NCBI RefSeq assembly: GCF_000745895.1
Contig: NZ_JQKE01000028.1
Span: forward strand, 1-32,221
DNA length: 32,221 nucleotides
Source: Stenoxybacter acetivorans DSM 19021
GTDB taxonomy: Bacteria; Pseudomonadota; Gammaproteobacteria; Burkholderiales; Neisseriaceae
Direction: 5' to 3'
Positions 8,629 through 14,814 of this stretch are shown one piece after another. Position 1 is the stretch's first letter. Each line of letters begins with the position of its first letter. A model generated the notes under the pieces. It saw nothing but the letters and a program-made list of their open reading frames with translations. It was not told the DNA's origin and ran no database searches. Made by a program: the position numbers and the translations under genes.

Positions 8629-9234
8629 TTATGTATTGTCCTGAAAATACTGAAGCAAGGCTTCGGGATTTTTTACCGCCGCACAATCCAATGCCAAGCA
8701 AGCAATGCCTGTATTGATTAGGTTGATTGGTTCACCATTATTGATTATGTCTGCCGTGCTTATCGCCATAATCGGTGTTTTTCGGGCTTCTGTAATGATG
8801 CGGTGTAAATTTTCCCTGTGTTCTGCTTGGGAAAAATCCGCCTCAAAAGCAATGCAATCGGGTGTGTATTTTAAAGCTGCCGACAGTGCATCTAAAGAAT
8901 CAATACGCACGCATACCCGCAAATTTGCTTGGCGGATTTTCACCCAATCAACGCAATCGGCATCTTCTTTCTCAATACAAATACCGAACGCCCCGCATTC
9001 AATCGCTTCCACCCAATAATCTTGTATCCACAGTTGTGCACCGCCGGTTTTTGCCAGCTGTGCGCTGCATTCAATTTCGCGGTAAAGCCCTGAGCCGAAT
9101 AAACCGCGGCAGCGCAGCAATAATATTTTTGCACCCGCTTGAATAACACGTTCCGCCCATGCGGCATTGGGTATCAGGGCGCAGAATACTGCCGAAGAAT
9201 TCGGCGGTAAAAAACAAGTTTCATTGGGAGGCAT
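8629..9234 (-). CDS. ThiE-like protein lacking key active-site residues
   Basis: The 201-residue protein follows thiamine-phosphate synthase (ThiE) in outline: AWAERVIQAGAKILLLRCRGL, then LYREIECSAQLAKTGGAQLWIQDYWVEAIECGAFGI, a central KIRQANLRVCVRIDSLDAL and a C-terminal PIMAISTADIIN. The catalytic signatures are changed. The QLR.K pyrophosphate/pyrimidine motif reads LLLRCR. NDYW reads QDYW. GVHLGQED reads GICIEKED. The conserved S-T-H loop reads VRID. The GP.FPT.TK loop is missing (FEADFSQA). A TIM-barrel of this family is likely, but thiamine-phosphate synthesis is doubtful. A Shine-Dalgarno GAGGAAG precedes the ATG at 9234. It is isolated from any thi gene. Confidence 0.7.
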   Translation of the reverse strand: MPPNETCFLPPNSSAVFCALIPNAAWAERVIQAGAKILLLRCRGLFGSGLYREIECSAQLAKTGGAQLWIQDYWVEAIECGAFGICIEKEDADCVDWVKIRQANLRVCVRIDSLDALSAALKYTPDCIAFEADFSQAEHRENLHRIITEARKTPIMAISTADIINNGEPINLINTGIACLALDCAAVKNPEALLQYFQDNT

Positions 9235-9343
9235 CGGTGTTTACTTCCTCTATTATTATTTCTGTTATTATTTTAGTATAATTGTGAATTTTATTTAACA
9301 TGGTTTAATTACGCTAAAGCCGTGTTAAGCATCTTGTTTTTTT

Positions 9344-9379
9344 GTTTCAGGCAGCCTTATGTTTCAGGCTGCCTGAAAC
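9344..9379. repeat. Inverted DUS pair upstream of the MFS gene
   Basis: GTTTCAGGCAGCC (9344-9356) and GGCTGCCTGAAAC (9367-9379) form a perfect 13-bp inverted repeat with a 10-base loop. It lies between the start of the minus-strand ThiE-like gene and the plus-strand transporter gene. It is not a terminator of either from position, so its role here may be uptake only. Confidence 0.75.
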
Positions 9380-9421
9380 ACATTTGCTGTATTTTTACCA
9401 CACATCATTGGAAAAATAAAA

Positions 9422-10741
9422 ATGGATTTGTTATTACGCATACAGCGTTTACCGGTTGGGCGGTTTCACTACCGCTTGTTGGTGGTTGTGGGTTTGGGTT
9501 GGCTGTTTGATGCCATGGATACGGGCTTAATCGCCTTTATCATGACTCGGCTGGCTGAAGACTGGCAGCTTTTGCCCACACAAAAAGGCTGGGTAGTGAG
9601 TGTTGGTTTTGTGGGCATGGCAATCGGTGCGGTGCTGGCGGGTGCGGTTGCCGACCGTATTGGCCGTAAAACCGTGTTTGTCGGCACATTATTAATTTAC
9701 AGCATTGCCACGGCTTTGTGCGGCATTGCACCCAATTTGATGTTTTTGCTGATTTTCCGTTTTATCGTGGGCTTGGGCTTGGGCGGACAATTGCCGGTGG
9801 CGGTGAGTTTGGTGAGCGAGTACATTCCGGCAAAGGTGCGCGGACGGTTTATTGTGCTGCTGGAAAGTTTTTGGGGTTTGGGCTGGCTGGCAGCCGCGCT
9901 GATTGCCTATTTTGTGATTCCAAGTCATGGCTGGCAGGCGGCGTTTTTTATCGGCGGTATTCCTGCGGTTTATGCGTTGCTGGTGTGGTATGCCATTCCT
10001 GAATCCATACCGTATTTAATTATGCGCGGCAAAACCGAAAAGGCGCATCAGATTATCAGCAATTTGGAGCGTGAAGCCAATATTGAGGTTGTCAGCACCA
10101 TTGAGGTTTTACCGGTATCGCAGCAATCGAATATTAGTTTTGCCCAGCTGTGGTCGCCGCCCTTTGCCAAACGCACGTTAATGTTGTGGTTAATTTGGTT
10201 TGGTATTGTGTATTCGTATTACGGCATTTTCACGTGGCTGCCCAGTATGCTGGTGCAGCAGGGCTTTAATATCGTGAAATCGTTTGAATACACGTTAATT
10301 TTGATTTTGGCGCAATTGCCGGGCTATCTGGCGGCGGCGTGGCTGGTTGAAAAATGGGGACGCAAAACCACATTGGCGGTGTTTATGGCGGCTTGTGCCG
10401 TGAGTGCTTATTTTTTCGGGCAGGCAGATTCAAACAATGGCATTATTGCGTGGGGCTGTTTGCTGTCGTTTTTCAATTTGGGCGCGTGGGGTGTGCTTTA
10501 TACCTATACGCCCGAACAATATCCCGCCAATATCCGTGCGTTCGGTTCGGGATGGGCTTCTGCCATTGGGCGGGTTGCCGGCATTATCGTGCCGTTGGTG
10601 GTAACGCACATGATGAGTGCGGCCGGCGGATTTAACAGCGTGTTTTTGATGTTTACGGCTGTTTTTCTGGCGGTGGCGGCGGTTGTGTTGCTTTTGGGCG
10701 AAGAAACCCGAGGCAGAACATTGGAAGACATCAGCCGTTGA
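9422..10741 (+). CDS. MFS transporter (sugar/aromatic acid:H+ symporter type)
   Basis: The 439-residue protein has the twelve-helix layout of the major facilitator superfamily. The first helix shows LGWLFDAMDTGLIAFI. The loop 2-3 motif GAVADRIGRKT (GxxxDRxGRK) is clear, and the helix-4 motif RFIVGLGLGGQLPVAVSLVSEYIPAKVRGR is followed by a helix 5 with a Gly-rich face. The mirrored loop AAWLVEKWGRKTTL comes in the second half and the cytoplasmic ending is GEETRGRTLEDISR. PESIPYLIMRGKTEKA after helix 6 is typical of the sugar-porter/AAHS/NiaP-like group. The substrate cannot be told; an aromatic acid, nicotinate or sugar acid is possible. The ATG at 9422 has GGAA nine bases upstream. A strong terminator follows. 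Confidence 0.88.
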   Translation: MDLLLRIQRLPVGRFHYRLLVVVGLGWLFDAMDTGLIAFIMTRLAEDWQLLPTQKGWVVSVGFVGMAIGAVLAGAVADRIGRKTVFVGTLLIYSIATALCGIAPNLMFLLIFRFIVGLGLGGQLPVAVSLVSEYIPAKVRGRFIVLLESFWGLGWLAAALIAYFVIPSHGWQAAFFIGGIPAVYALLVWYAIPESIPYLIMRGKTEKAHQIISNLEREANIEVVSTIEVLPVSQQSNISFAQLWSPPFAKRTLMLWLIWFGIVYSYYGIFTWLPSMLVQQGFNIVKSFEYTLILILAQLPGYLAAAWLVEKWGRKTTLAVFMAACAVSAYFFGQADSNNGIIAWGCLLSFFNLGAWGVLYTYTPEQYPANIRAFGSGWASAIGRVAGIIVPLVVTHMMSAAGGFNSVFLMFTAVFLAVAAVVLLLGEETRGRTLEDISR

Positions 10742-10753
10742 TGCTTTTTTATT

Positions 10754-10800
10754 AAACCAAACGCGGCACATGATGTTTTGTGTGCCGCGTTTGGTTTTTT
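10754..10800. terminator. Bidirectional intrinsic terminator between MFS gene and exonuclease gene
   Basis: A perfect 17-bp inverted repeat runs AAACCAAACGCGGCACA (10754-10770) and TGTGCCGCGTTTGGTTT (10781-10797), followed by further T residues on the plus strand and preceded by A-rich sequence. It lies in the 70-base gap between two convergent genes and can serve both. Confidence 0.88.
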
Positions 10801-10811
10801 GTGCGATTAAA

Positions 10812-11609
10812 TTATTGTGTCCATGCACCCAAAAACTCTGCCCAATGCGCACCGCTTTGCTGTTGCAAATGGGTTTTGAGTAAACGGATTTCTTGCTCGT
10901 AAGCGTCGGCATCTAAAAAGCCGCGCATGAGGTCAAAGCGCAAATACATTAAATAGGTGTTGGCGGCATCGGTTTCGCAATATTGACGGATTTCCGCCAA
11001 CTCGCCGCGTTGATACGCTGCCCAAACTTGGCTGCCGTCCATGCCCAATTTGCCGGGGAATCCGCATAATTTTGCCATGTCGTCCAAGGGTGCGTTGGCG
11101 CGGGCTTGATAAAGTGCCAGTAAATCCATTAAATCGCAATGGCGGGTGTGGTAGCGGCTGATGTAGTTATTCCATTTAAAATCGCGGCTGTCGGCAAAAT
11201 CACCCGCACCCATATCCCAATACCGCGCGGCACTGATGCCGTGAATTAAGCCGCGGTAATGCAATACCGGCAAATCAAAACCGCCGCCGTTCCAGCTCAC
11301 CAATTGCGGCGTGTGGGTTTCCACCAATTCAAAAAACTTGGCAATTAATGTTTCTTCCGTGTCGCCGGTATCGCCGATGCTGCCGACACGGATTTTATCT
11401 TTGCCCCAGCGCATACAGCAGGAAATGGCTGCCACTTGCTGTAAATGCAAAGGCATAAAATCGCTGCCGCCGGTTTGGGCGCGGCGTTGCTGCTGCATCC
11501 ACGTAACCACATCGTCGTCGCTTAACTCATTGCCCAGCTGGTATAAAATCCGAATACCGGCGGCATCGGGTATGGTTTCAATGTCAAAAGCCAAAATCGG
11601 AATCATCAT
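10812..11609 (-). CDS. DEDDy 3'-5' exonuclease (DNA polymerase B-like exonuclease domain)
   Basis: The 265-residue protein is a stand-alone proofreading-type exonuclease of the predicted PolB-like 3'-5' exonuclease family. ExoI is ILAFDIETIPD near the N terminus. ExoII is LVSWNGGGFDLPVLHYR. ExoIII is IRQYCETDAANTYLMYLRF, with the Tyr and Asp of the DEDDy type. All four metal-binding acids seem present, so it should be active. Start may be the ATG at 11609 or the next codon at 11606; GAGAGGT precedes both. It is convergent with the MFS gene and single in its unit. Its precise role in DNA or RNA metabolism is not known. Confidence 0.88.
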   Translation of the reverse strand: MMIPILAFDIETIPDAAGIRILYQLGNELSDDDVVTWMQQQRRAQTGGSDFMPLHLQQVAAISCCMRWGKDKIRVGSIGDTGDTEETLIAKFFELVETHTPQLVSWNGGGFDLPVLHYRGLIHGISAARYWDMGAGDFADSRDFKWNNYISRYHTRHCDLMDLLALYQARANAPLDDMAKLCGFPGKLGMDGSQVWAAYQRGELAEIRQYCETDAANTYLMYLRFDLMRGFLDADAYEQEIRLLKTHLQQQSGAHWAEFLGAWTQ

Positions 11610-11699
11610 ATTTACCTCTCGGCAGCGGAGCGAATTTATCAGCGCGTTTATTTTAGTGCAGACGGCTTATCGTTATCACATATTTTTCACCCGAATGGA

Positions 11700-12812
11700 T
11701 TACCACGCCGCAAACGGATGTTCATTTTCGGCAAACGGGCTGACAAAATAGCGGTCAATATCATCAGCGGTGTATTCGGATAATTTTTTTTGCCAGCGCG
11801 GGTTTTTGTCTTTGTCCACCAATAGCGCGCGGACGCCCTCTTGAAAATCACCGTTTTGGCAGCAATGCAAAGCCACAATTAATTCCATGCGGAAAATTTC
11901 AGGCAGCGATTGGCGCGGCGCAGATTCAAAAATACGCCACACCAAAGCCGCGGTTGCCGGACAGCCGTTTATATAATTATCAAACGCTTGTTTGAGCCAA
12001 TTGTCGGTCTGATGCACTGCATTTTTATGCAGAAAATCATCGGTAGCGGCAAGCGAGCCTTGGTGAGTGATGCGGTGAATCAGCGCAGCGTGTTTCAATA
12101 ACAGGCTTTCAGGCAGCCTGCCGGTGTTGTGGCAGCTTTGCAGCGTTTGGGCAGTCAGCGCGTGGTTGTCTTGCACGTTTTCTTGCCAATTGGTTTGCTG
12201 CAATGCAAAGAGCAGCGTGTTGTACGCATCGGCAGGCAGGGCAAAATCTGCCAAATTTCCAAGCAGTGCGTCATTGCCGTTAATCGGCGCACCCGTTAAG
12301 CCCAAAAATAAGCCGCTTCTGGCGGGCATGTGCGGTAAAAACCAAGAACCGCCGGCATCGGGAAATAAGCCGATATTGATTTCCGGCATCGCCATGCGCG
12401 TGGTTTCGGTAACAATCGTATAAGCGGCAGCCGCTGCCACACCCAAACCACCGCCCATAACAATACCGCTTGCCCACGCGATAATTGGCTTCGGATAAGT
12501 GTGTATTTGGTAATCCAGCGCGTATTCACGGCTGAAAAAATTCAAGGCATATTGATTGGGAAAAGCAGAATTTTCAAGCATATTGCCGTAAAGTGCACGA
12601 ATATTGCCGCCGGCACAAAATGCTTTTTCGCCGCTGCCGCGAATCAACACCGCCGCAATATTCGGATTGTGCCGCCATTCGGTTAGCTGGGCAGACAAGG
12701 CTTCAATCATCTCGGCATTGAGTGCATTGAGCGATTTCTCATCGGCAAGCACGGCAACACCGATGCTTTTGCCATTTTGAGCGGTAAGCGTATCGAATAA
12801 AACGGACATCAT
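11700..12812 (-). CDS. Enoyl-CoA hydratase/isomerase family protein, 3-hydroxyisobutyryl-CoA hydrolase-like
   Basis: The 370-residue protein is longer than ordinary crotonases and fits the 3-hydroxyisobutyryl-CoA hydrolase subgroup, which releases 3-hydroxyisobutyrate during valine breakdown. The first oxyanion-hole segment is AFCAGGNIRALY; the second is ASGIVMGGGLGVAAAAAY. MPEINIGLFPDAGGSWFLP carries the conserved Glu and Asp positions, and the C-terminal EGVRALLVDKDKNPRW is typical of this subgroup. GAGGAGATA directly precedes tandem ATG codons at 12812/12809. No other valine catabolic gene is present, so the physiological substrate is uncertain. Confidence 0.85.
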   Translation of the reverse strand: MMSVLFDTLTAQNGKSIGVAVLADEKSLNALNAEMIEALSAQLTEWRHNPNIAAVLIRGSGEKAFCAGGNIRALYGNMLENSAFPNQYALNFFSREYALDYQIHTYPKPIIAWASGIVMGGGLGVAAAAAYTIVTETTRMAMPEINIGLFPDAGGSWFLPHMPARSGLFLGLTGAPINGNDALLGNLADFALPADAYNTLLFALQQTNWQENVQDNHALTAQTLQSCHNTGRLPESLLLKHAALIHRITHQGSLAATDDFLHKNAVHQTDNWLKQAFDNYINGCPATAALVWRIFESAPRQSLPEIFRMELIVALHCCQNGDFQEGVRALLVDKDKNPRWQKKLSEYTADDIDRYFVSPFAENEHPFAAW

Positions 12813-12947
12813 TATCTCCTCAATGTGTGTTTTTGGTATTTTTATTAACCGCCATTATAGCGGCTTATTTTACAAGTCATAAATCCATAACATGAAAAAA
12901 GTGAGCGATTGCAGCTGTTTTTTTTGATTGGCTTTTCAGGGGCTGAT

Positions 12948-12966
12948 TTTTCAGGCTGCCTGAAAA
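12948..12966. repeat. Palindromic DNA uptake sequence
   Basis: TTTTCAGGCTGCCTGAAAA again forms a perfect 19-base palindrome, with AGGCTGCCTGAA at 12953-12964. It marks the left border of the small-peptide unit. Confidence 0.8.
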
Positions 12967-12979
12967 CAAAAAGCCTGCT

Positions 12980-13007
12980 TTGGATTAAAGCAAGCTTTCG
13001 GTATAGT
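12980..13007 (+). promoter_or_regulatory. Candidate promoter of the small-peptide unit
   Basis: TTGGAT (12980-12985) and TATAGT (13002-13007) are spaced by 16 bases. The -10 box matches the consensus at five of six positions; the -35 box is weaker. Transcription would start near 13014. Confidence 0.4.
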
Positions 13008-13019
13008 GGGGCTGTGCAG

Positions 13020-13050
13020 CAAAAAGCCCCATTCGTAGTGGGGCTTTTTG
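13020..13050. terminator. Symmetric hairpin with T-runs on both strands
   Basis: CAAAAAGCCCC (13020-13030) and GGGGCTTTTTG (13040-13050) form a perfect 11-bp inverted repeat with loop ATTCGTAGT. On either strand a GC-rich stem is followed by TTTTTG, so it can end transcription both ways. On the plus strand it lies in the leader of the small peptide; on the minus strand it would end an antisense transcript. A further GGGGCT at 13008-13013 could compete for the AGCCCC arm. Confidence 0.7.
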
Positions 13051-13058
13051 TAGTCAAG

Positions 13059-13078
13059 CCAGTCCTGGAAAGGAGTGG
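13059..13078 (+). promoter_or_regulatory. Hairpin that masks the Shine-Dalgarno of the small peptide
   Basis: CCAGTCCT (13059-13066) pairs with AGGAGTGG (13071-13078) around a GGAA tetraloop, with one G-G mismatch. The AGGAG ribosome binding site (13071-13075) is inside the stem. A second small stem AGACA/TGTCT (13081-13085, 13093-13097) presents the ATG in its 7-base loop. Translation from the full-length RNA should be restrained. Confidence 0.55.
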
Positions 13079-13085
13079 TCAGACA

Positions 13086-13178
13086 ATGAAACTGTCTATT
13101 GCCGTAGGCAAGTTTCGATTGACTGTCAAAATTGACATTAGGGTTATCTTAATGTTAATCATGTTGATTAGTCAATAG
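13086..13178 (+). CDS. 30-residue hydrophobic peptide, candidate type I toxin
   Basis: The frame starts at ATG 13086, ten bases after the strong ribosome binding site GGAAAGGAG (13067-13075), and ends with TAG at 13176-13178. The peptide begins MKLSIAVGKFRLTVKIDIRV and ends with a very hydrophobic tail ILMLIMLISQ. An amphipathic basic N-terminal half followed by a membrane-seeking C-terminal half is what small membrane-acting type I toxins look like. The unit has a candidate promoter (12980-13007), a structured leader, and a strong terminator (13209-13235). The messenger would be about 225 nt. I know of no named family with this sequence. It could instead be a non-toxic small membrane protein. 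Coding status is supported by the ribosome binding site and the closed transcription unit, not by homology. Confidence 0.5.
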   Translation: MKLSIAVGKFRLTVKIDIRVILMLIMLISQ

Positions 13179-13208
13179 AAATAAGCCAAAAACAAAAAAC
13201 TTTGGTTT

Positions 13209-13235
13209 CCGTCAATCTTCGGGTTGGCGGTTTTT
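13209..13235 (+). terminator. Intrinsic terminator of the small-peptide unit
   Basis: CCGTCAATC (13209-13217) and GGTTGGCGG (13222-13230) form a 9-bp stem closed by a TTCG tetraloop, followed by TTTTTC. It begins 30 bases after the peptide stop. A UUCG loop closed by C-G is exceptionally stable. Confidence 0.85.
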
Positions 13236-13340
13236 CTTTCCGCCGATTTAGAAACTGCCCGCCCGTTATCTTGATCTTGCCGTGTGCGGTGTCGTTGAAG
13301 CCGTTTCCTTATTGATTTTATTCATTTTCAAAAACCGACA

Positions 13341-13724
13341 TCATGCTTTTTCTGCCACCACAAAAGCCGTGATGTAATCTGCTTCATCGGACAGGCTTAA
13401 ATGGATTTTGCCAATGCCTCTTTCAGCAAGCCAGTTTTGCAAAGGGGTTTCCAGAATAAATTCAGGGCGGCCCAAGCGGTCATGCCCGATGCCGATGTTG
13501 TGCAGCGTAACCGGACTGCGCAAACCGGTATGCACCGCCTTGGAAAACGCTTCTTTTGCCGCAAAACGTTTGGCAAAAAACAAAGCATTTTGATGCGCCG
13601 ACGGGCATTCCAAAAGTTCAATGCGCGTGAGTAATTTGGCTGCTACTGTTGCCACACCGTGGGTTTTGCATATTTTTTCCACACGGCTGAGGCTGACCAA
13701 ATCGGTACCGATTCCATAAATCAT
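13341..13724 (-). CDS. acpS: Holo-[acyl-carrier-protein] synthase
   Basis: AcpS transfers the 4'-phosphopantetheine arm of CoA to acyl carrier proteins. The 127-residue protein starts MIYGIGTDLVSLSRVE, with the magnesium-binding Asp in GTDLV. The second signature FFAKRFAAKEAFSKAVHTGL carries the catalytic Glu of the KEA.SKA motif, and HLSLSDEADYITAFVVAE closes the fold. I chose the ATG at 13724, which has AGGAAG seven bases upstream and gives the normal family length. A longer open frame to 13826 adds a Cys-rich stretch without homology. It could load the two ACPs of the aryl polyene operon (23317-23851) as well as fatty-acid ACP, though APE loci sometimes bring their own transferase. Confidence 0.95.
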   Translation of the reverse strand: MIYGIGTDLVSLSRVEKICKTHGVATVAAKLLTRIELLECPSAHQNALFFAKRFAAKEAFSKAVHTGLRSPVTLHNIGIGHDRLGRPEFILETPLQNWLAERGIGKIHLSLSDEADYITAFVVAEKA

Positions 13725-14120
13725 TACTGTCTTCCTTTTATCTGATGTGCAAAAACCCCCGTTCTTCCAGTTCGGTGTTTTTTGCTGTTCACAGCAGAAC
13801 GAACAAAACAGATATTGTGCACCCAATCACTTTAATATTCAAAGTCTTTAAATTTGGATGATGCTCAAACGGTGAATAAATTCGCAAAAGAACCCCATTT
13901 TTGGCTGTTTTCGTTTTGTGTTTAATTGGGTGTTGATGTATTAAAATAAATAATATCAAATAGATAACTTGTTTTAATTCAGTTATGCAAAAAATATTGA
14001 TTGGCTGCCTGAAAAAGGTAAGCGTTTCGCAAAAATACGGTAAATGGTTTATTTCGGTATAAATCGAACAGGAGCAAAAAATCTGTGCGTTGGAAGGTGA
14101 TGAGAATCAGCCATTGCCAA
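13725..14120. other. 396-base intergenic region without a recognised gene
   Basis: This stretch lies between acpS and the polysaccharide operon, both on the minus strand. It is AT-rich, especially 13930-13995. It contains one partial DUS (GGCTGCCTGAAAA at about 14003) and no convincing open frame, RNA gene or intrinsic terminator. It probably holds the acpS promoter and the untranslated end of the polysaccharide transcript. It marks the transition from normal composition to the AT-rich island. Confidence 0.6.
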
Positions 14121-14801
14121 TCAAGATAAATCTTTAATTTTCATTATTTGCTCTATGGCATTATCGATATTTGAGAAATCAATACCATTTAATTGACTAA
14201 TATCCAAACTCCACCATTTTAATAATAAAAGCTTATCTATAGTATTTTTATCAAAGCGATATCGAATAATTTTTGCAGGATTCCCGCCAACAATTGCATA
14301 AGGAGGGATATTTTTAGTAACTATTGCACCAGCACCAACCACTGCGCCATGACCAATAGTAACGCCTGCTTTAATCATTGCATTATTACCAATCCAAACA
14401 TCAGAACCAATACTCACTTTAGGGTGATGAATATGATGTTTAGATCGTTTTAATTTCTGATATTCCGGAATATTATTAAACCAATTGGCATTATATTGAA
14501 AAGTATGCGTGCTTAACCAATTTACAGGATGGTTAGCTAATCCAATTTGAATACCTCTGCCAATAGAGCAATATGCACCAATATAAACATTTGGATAAAT
14601 AACACTATTCCAGTTGATAAAAGTATATTTATCAATGGAAACATTATTTTTTATTTGAACGTTGGGTGAAATATGCACAGGAGAACATAAAGATACTGTT
14701 GGGTGCAACATTGCGCTTGGTGAAATAGTAGATCCGCACTGAATCAGTTCATTGCGGTCTATATCTGATAATAAATACCAAGATCCATGAATAATAGCCA
14801 T
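14121..14801 (-). CDS. Hexapeptide-repeat (left-handed beta-helix) acyltransferase
   Basis: The 226-residue protein is an O- or N-acetyltransferase of the LbH superfamily. Hexapeptide repeats run through about residues 30-90 (VHISPNVQIKNNVSIDKY). An insertion with the catalytic-type His region (LANHPVNWLSTHTFQYN) follows. A second repeat block HPKVSIGSDVWIGNNAMIKAGV then leads to the signature VVGAGAIVTKNIPPYAIVGGNPAKIIRYRF, as in CatB/Vat-like and polysaccharide acetyltransferases. As the last gene of the manC operon it probably acetylates a sugar of a surface polysaccharide. It begins 13 bases after the two-domain glycosyltransferase gene. Codon use is AT-rich like its neighbours. A role in antibiotic acetylation is possible by family but unlikely by context. 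Confidence 0.82.
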   Translation of the reverse strand: MAIIHGSWYLLSDIDRNELIQCGSTISPSAMLHPTVSLCSPVHISPNVQIKNNVSIDKYTFINWNSVIYPNVYIGAYCSIGRGIQIGLANHPVNWLSTHTFQYNANWFNNIPEYQKLKRSKHHIHHPKVSIGSDVWIGNNAMIKAGVTIGHGAVVGAGAIVTKNIPPYAIVGGNPAKIIRYRFDKNTIDKLLLLKWWSLDISQLNGIDFSNIDNAIEQIMKIKDLS

Positions 14802-14814
14802 ATTTTCTATTCAA

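Larger units (their letters stand above)
13020..13139 (-). ncRNA. Putative antisense RNA to the small-peptide mRNA
   Basis: On the minus strand TTGACT (13175-13170) and TAAGAT (13151-13146) are spaced by 18 bases. This predicts a start near 13139 and an RNA of about 120 nt ending at the hairpin 13050-13020. Such an RNA would cover the ribosome binding site, start codon and first half of the peptide frame. This arrangement is what type I antitoxin RNAs have. It is a prediction from promoter-like and terminator-like sequence only. Confidence 0.3.

Noticed and set aside
12909-13178. An 89-codon frame that includes the 30-residue peptide in its 3' end
   Set aside because: It runs through the palindromic DUS and the leader hairpins and has no ribosome binding site at its start; the internal ATG at 13086 with GGAAAGGAG is the supported start.
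13341-13826. Extended start of acpS at 13826
   Set aside because: The extra 34 residues are not family-like and the ATG at 13724 has a proper AGGAAG ribosome binding site.
14121-14801. Xenobiotic (chloramphenicol/streptogramin) acetyltransferase resistance gene
   Set aside because: The fold family overlaps, but the operon context with manC and a glycosyltransferase favours polysaccharide acetylation.
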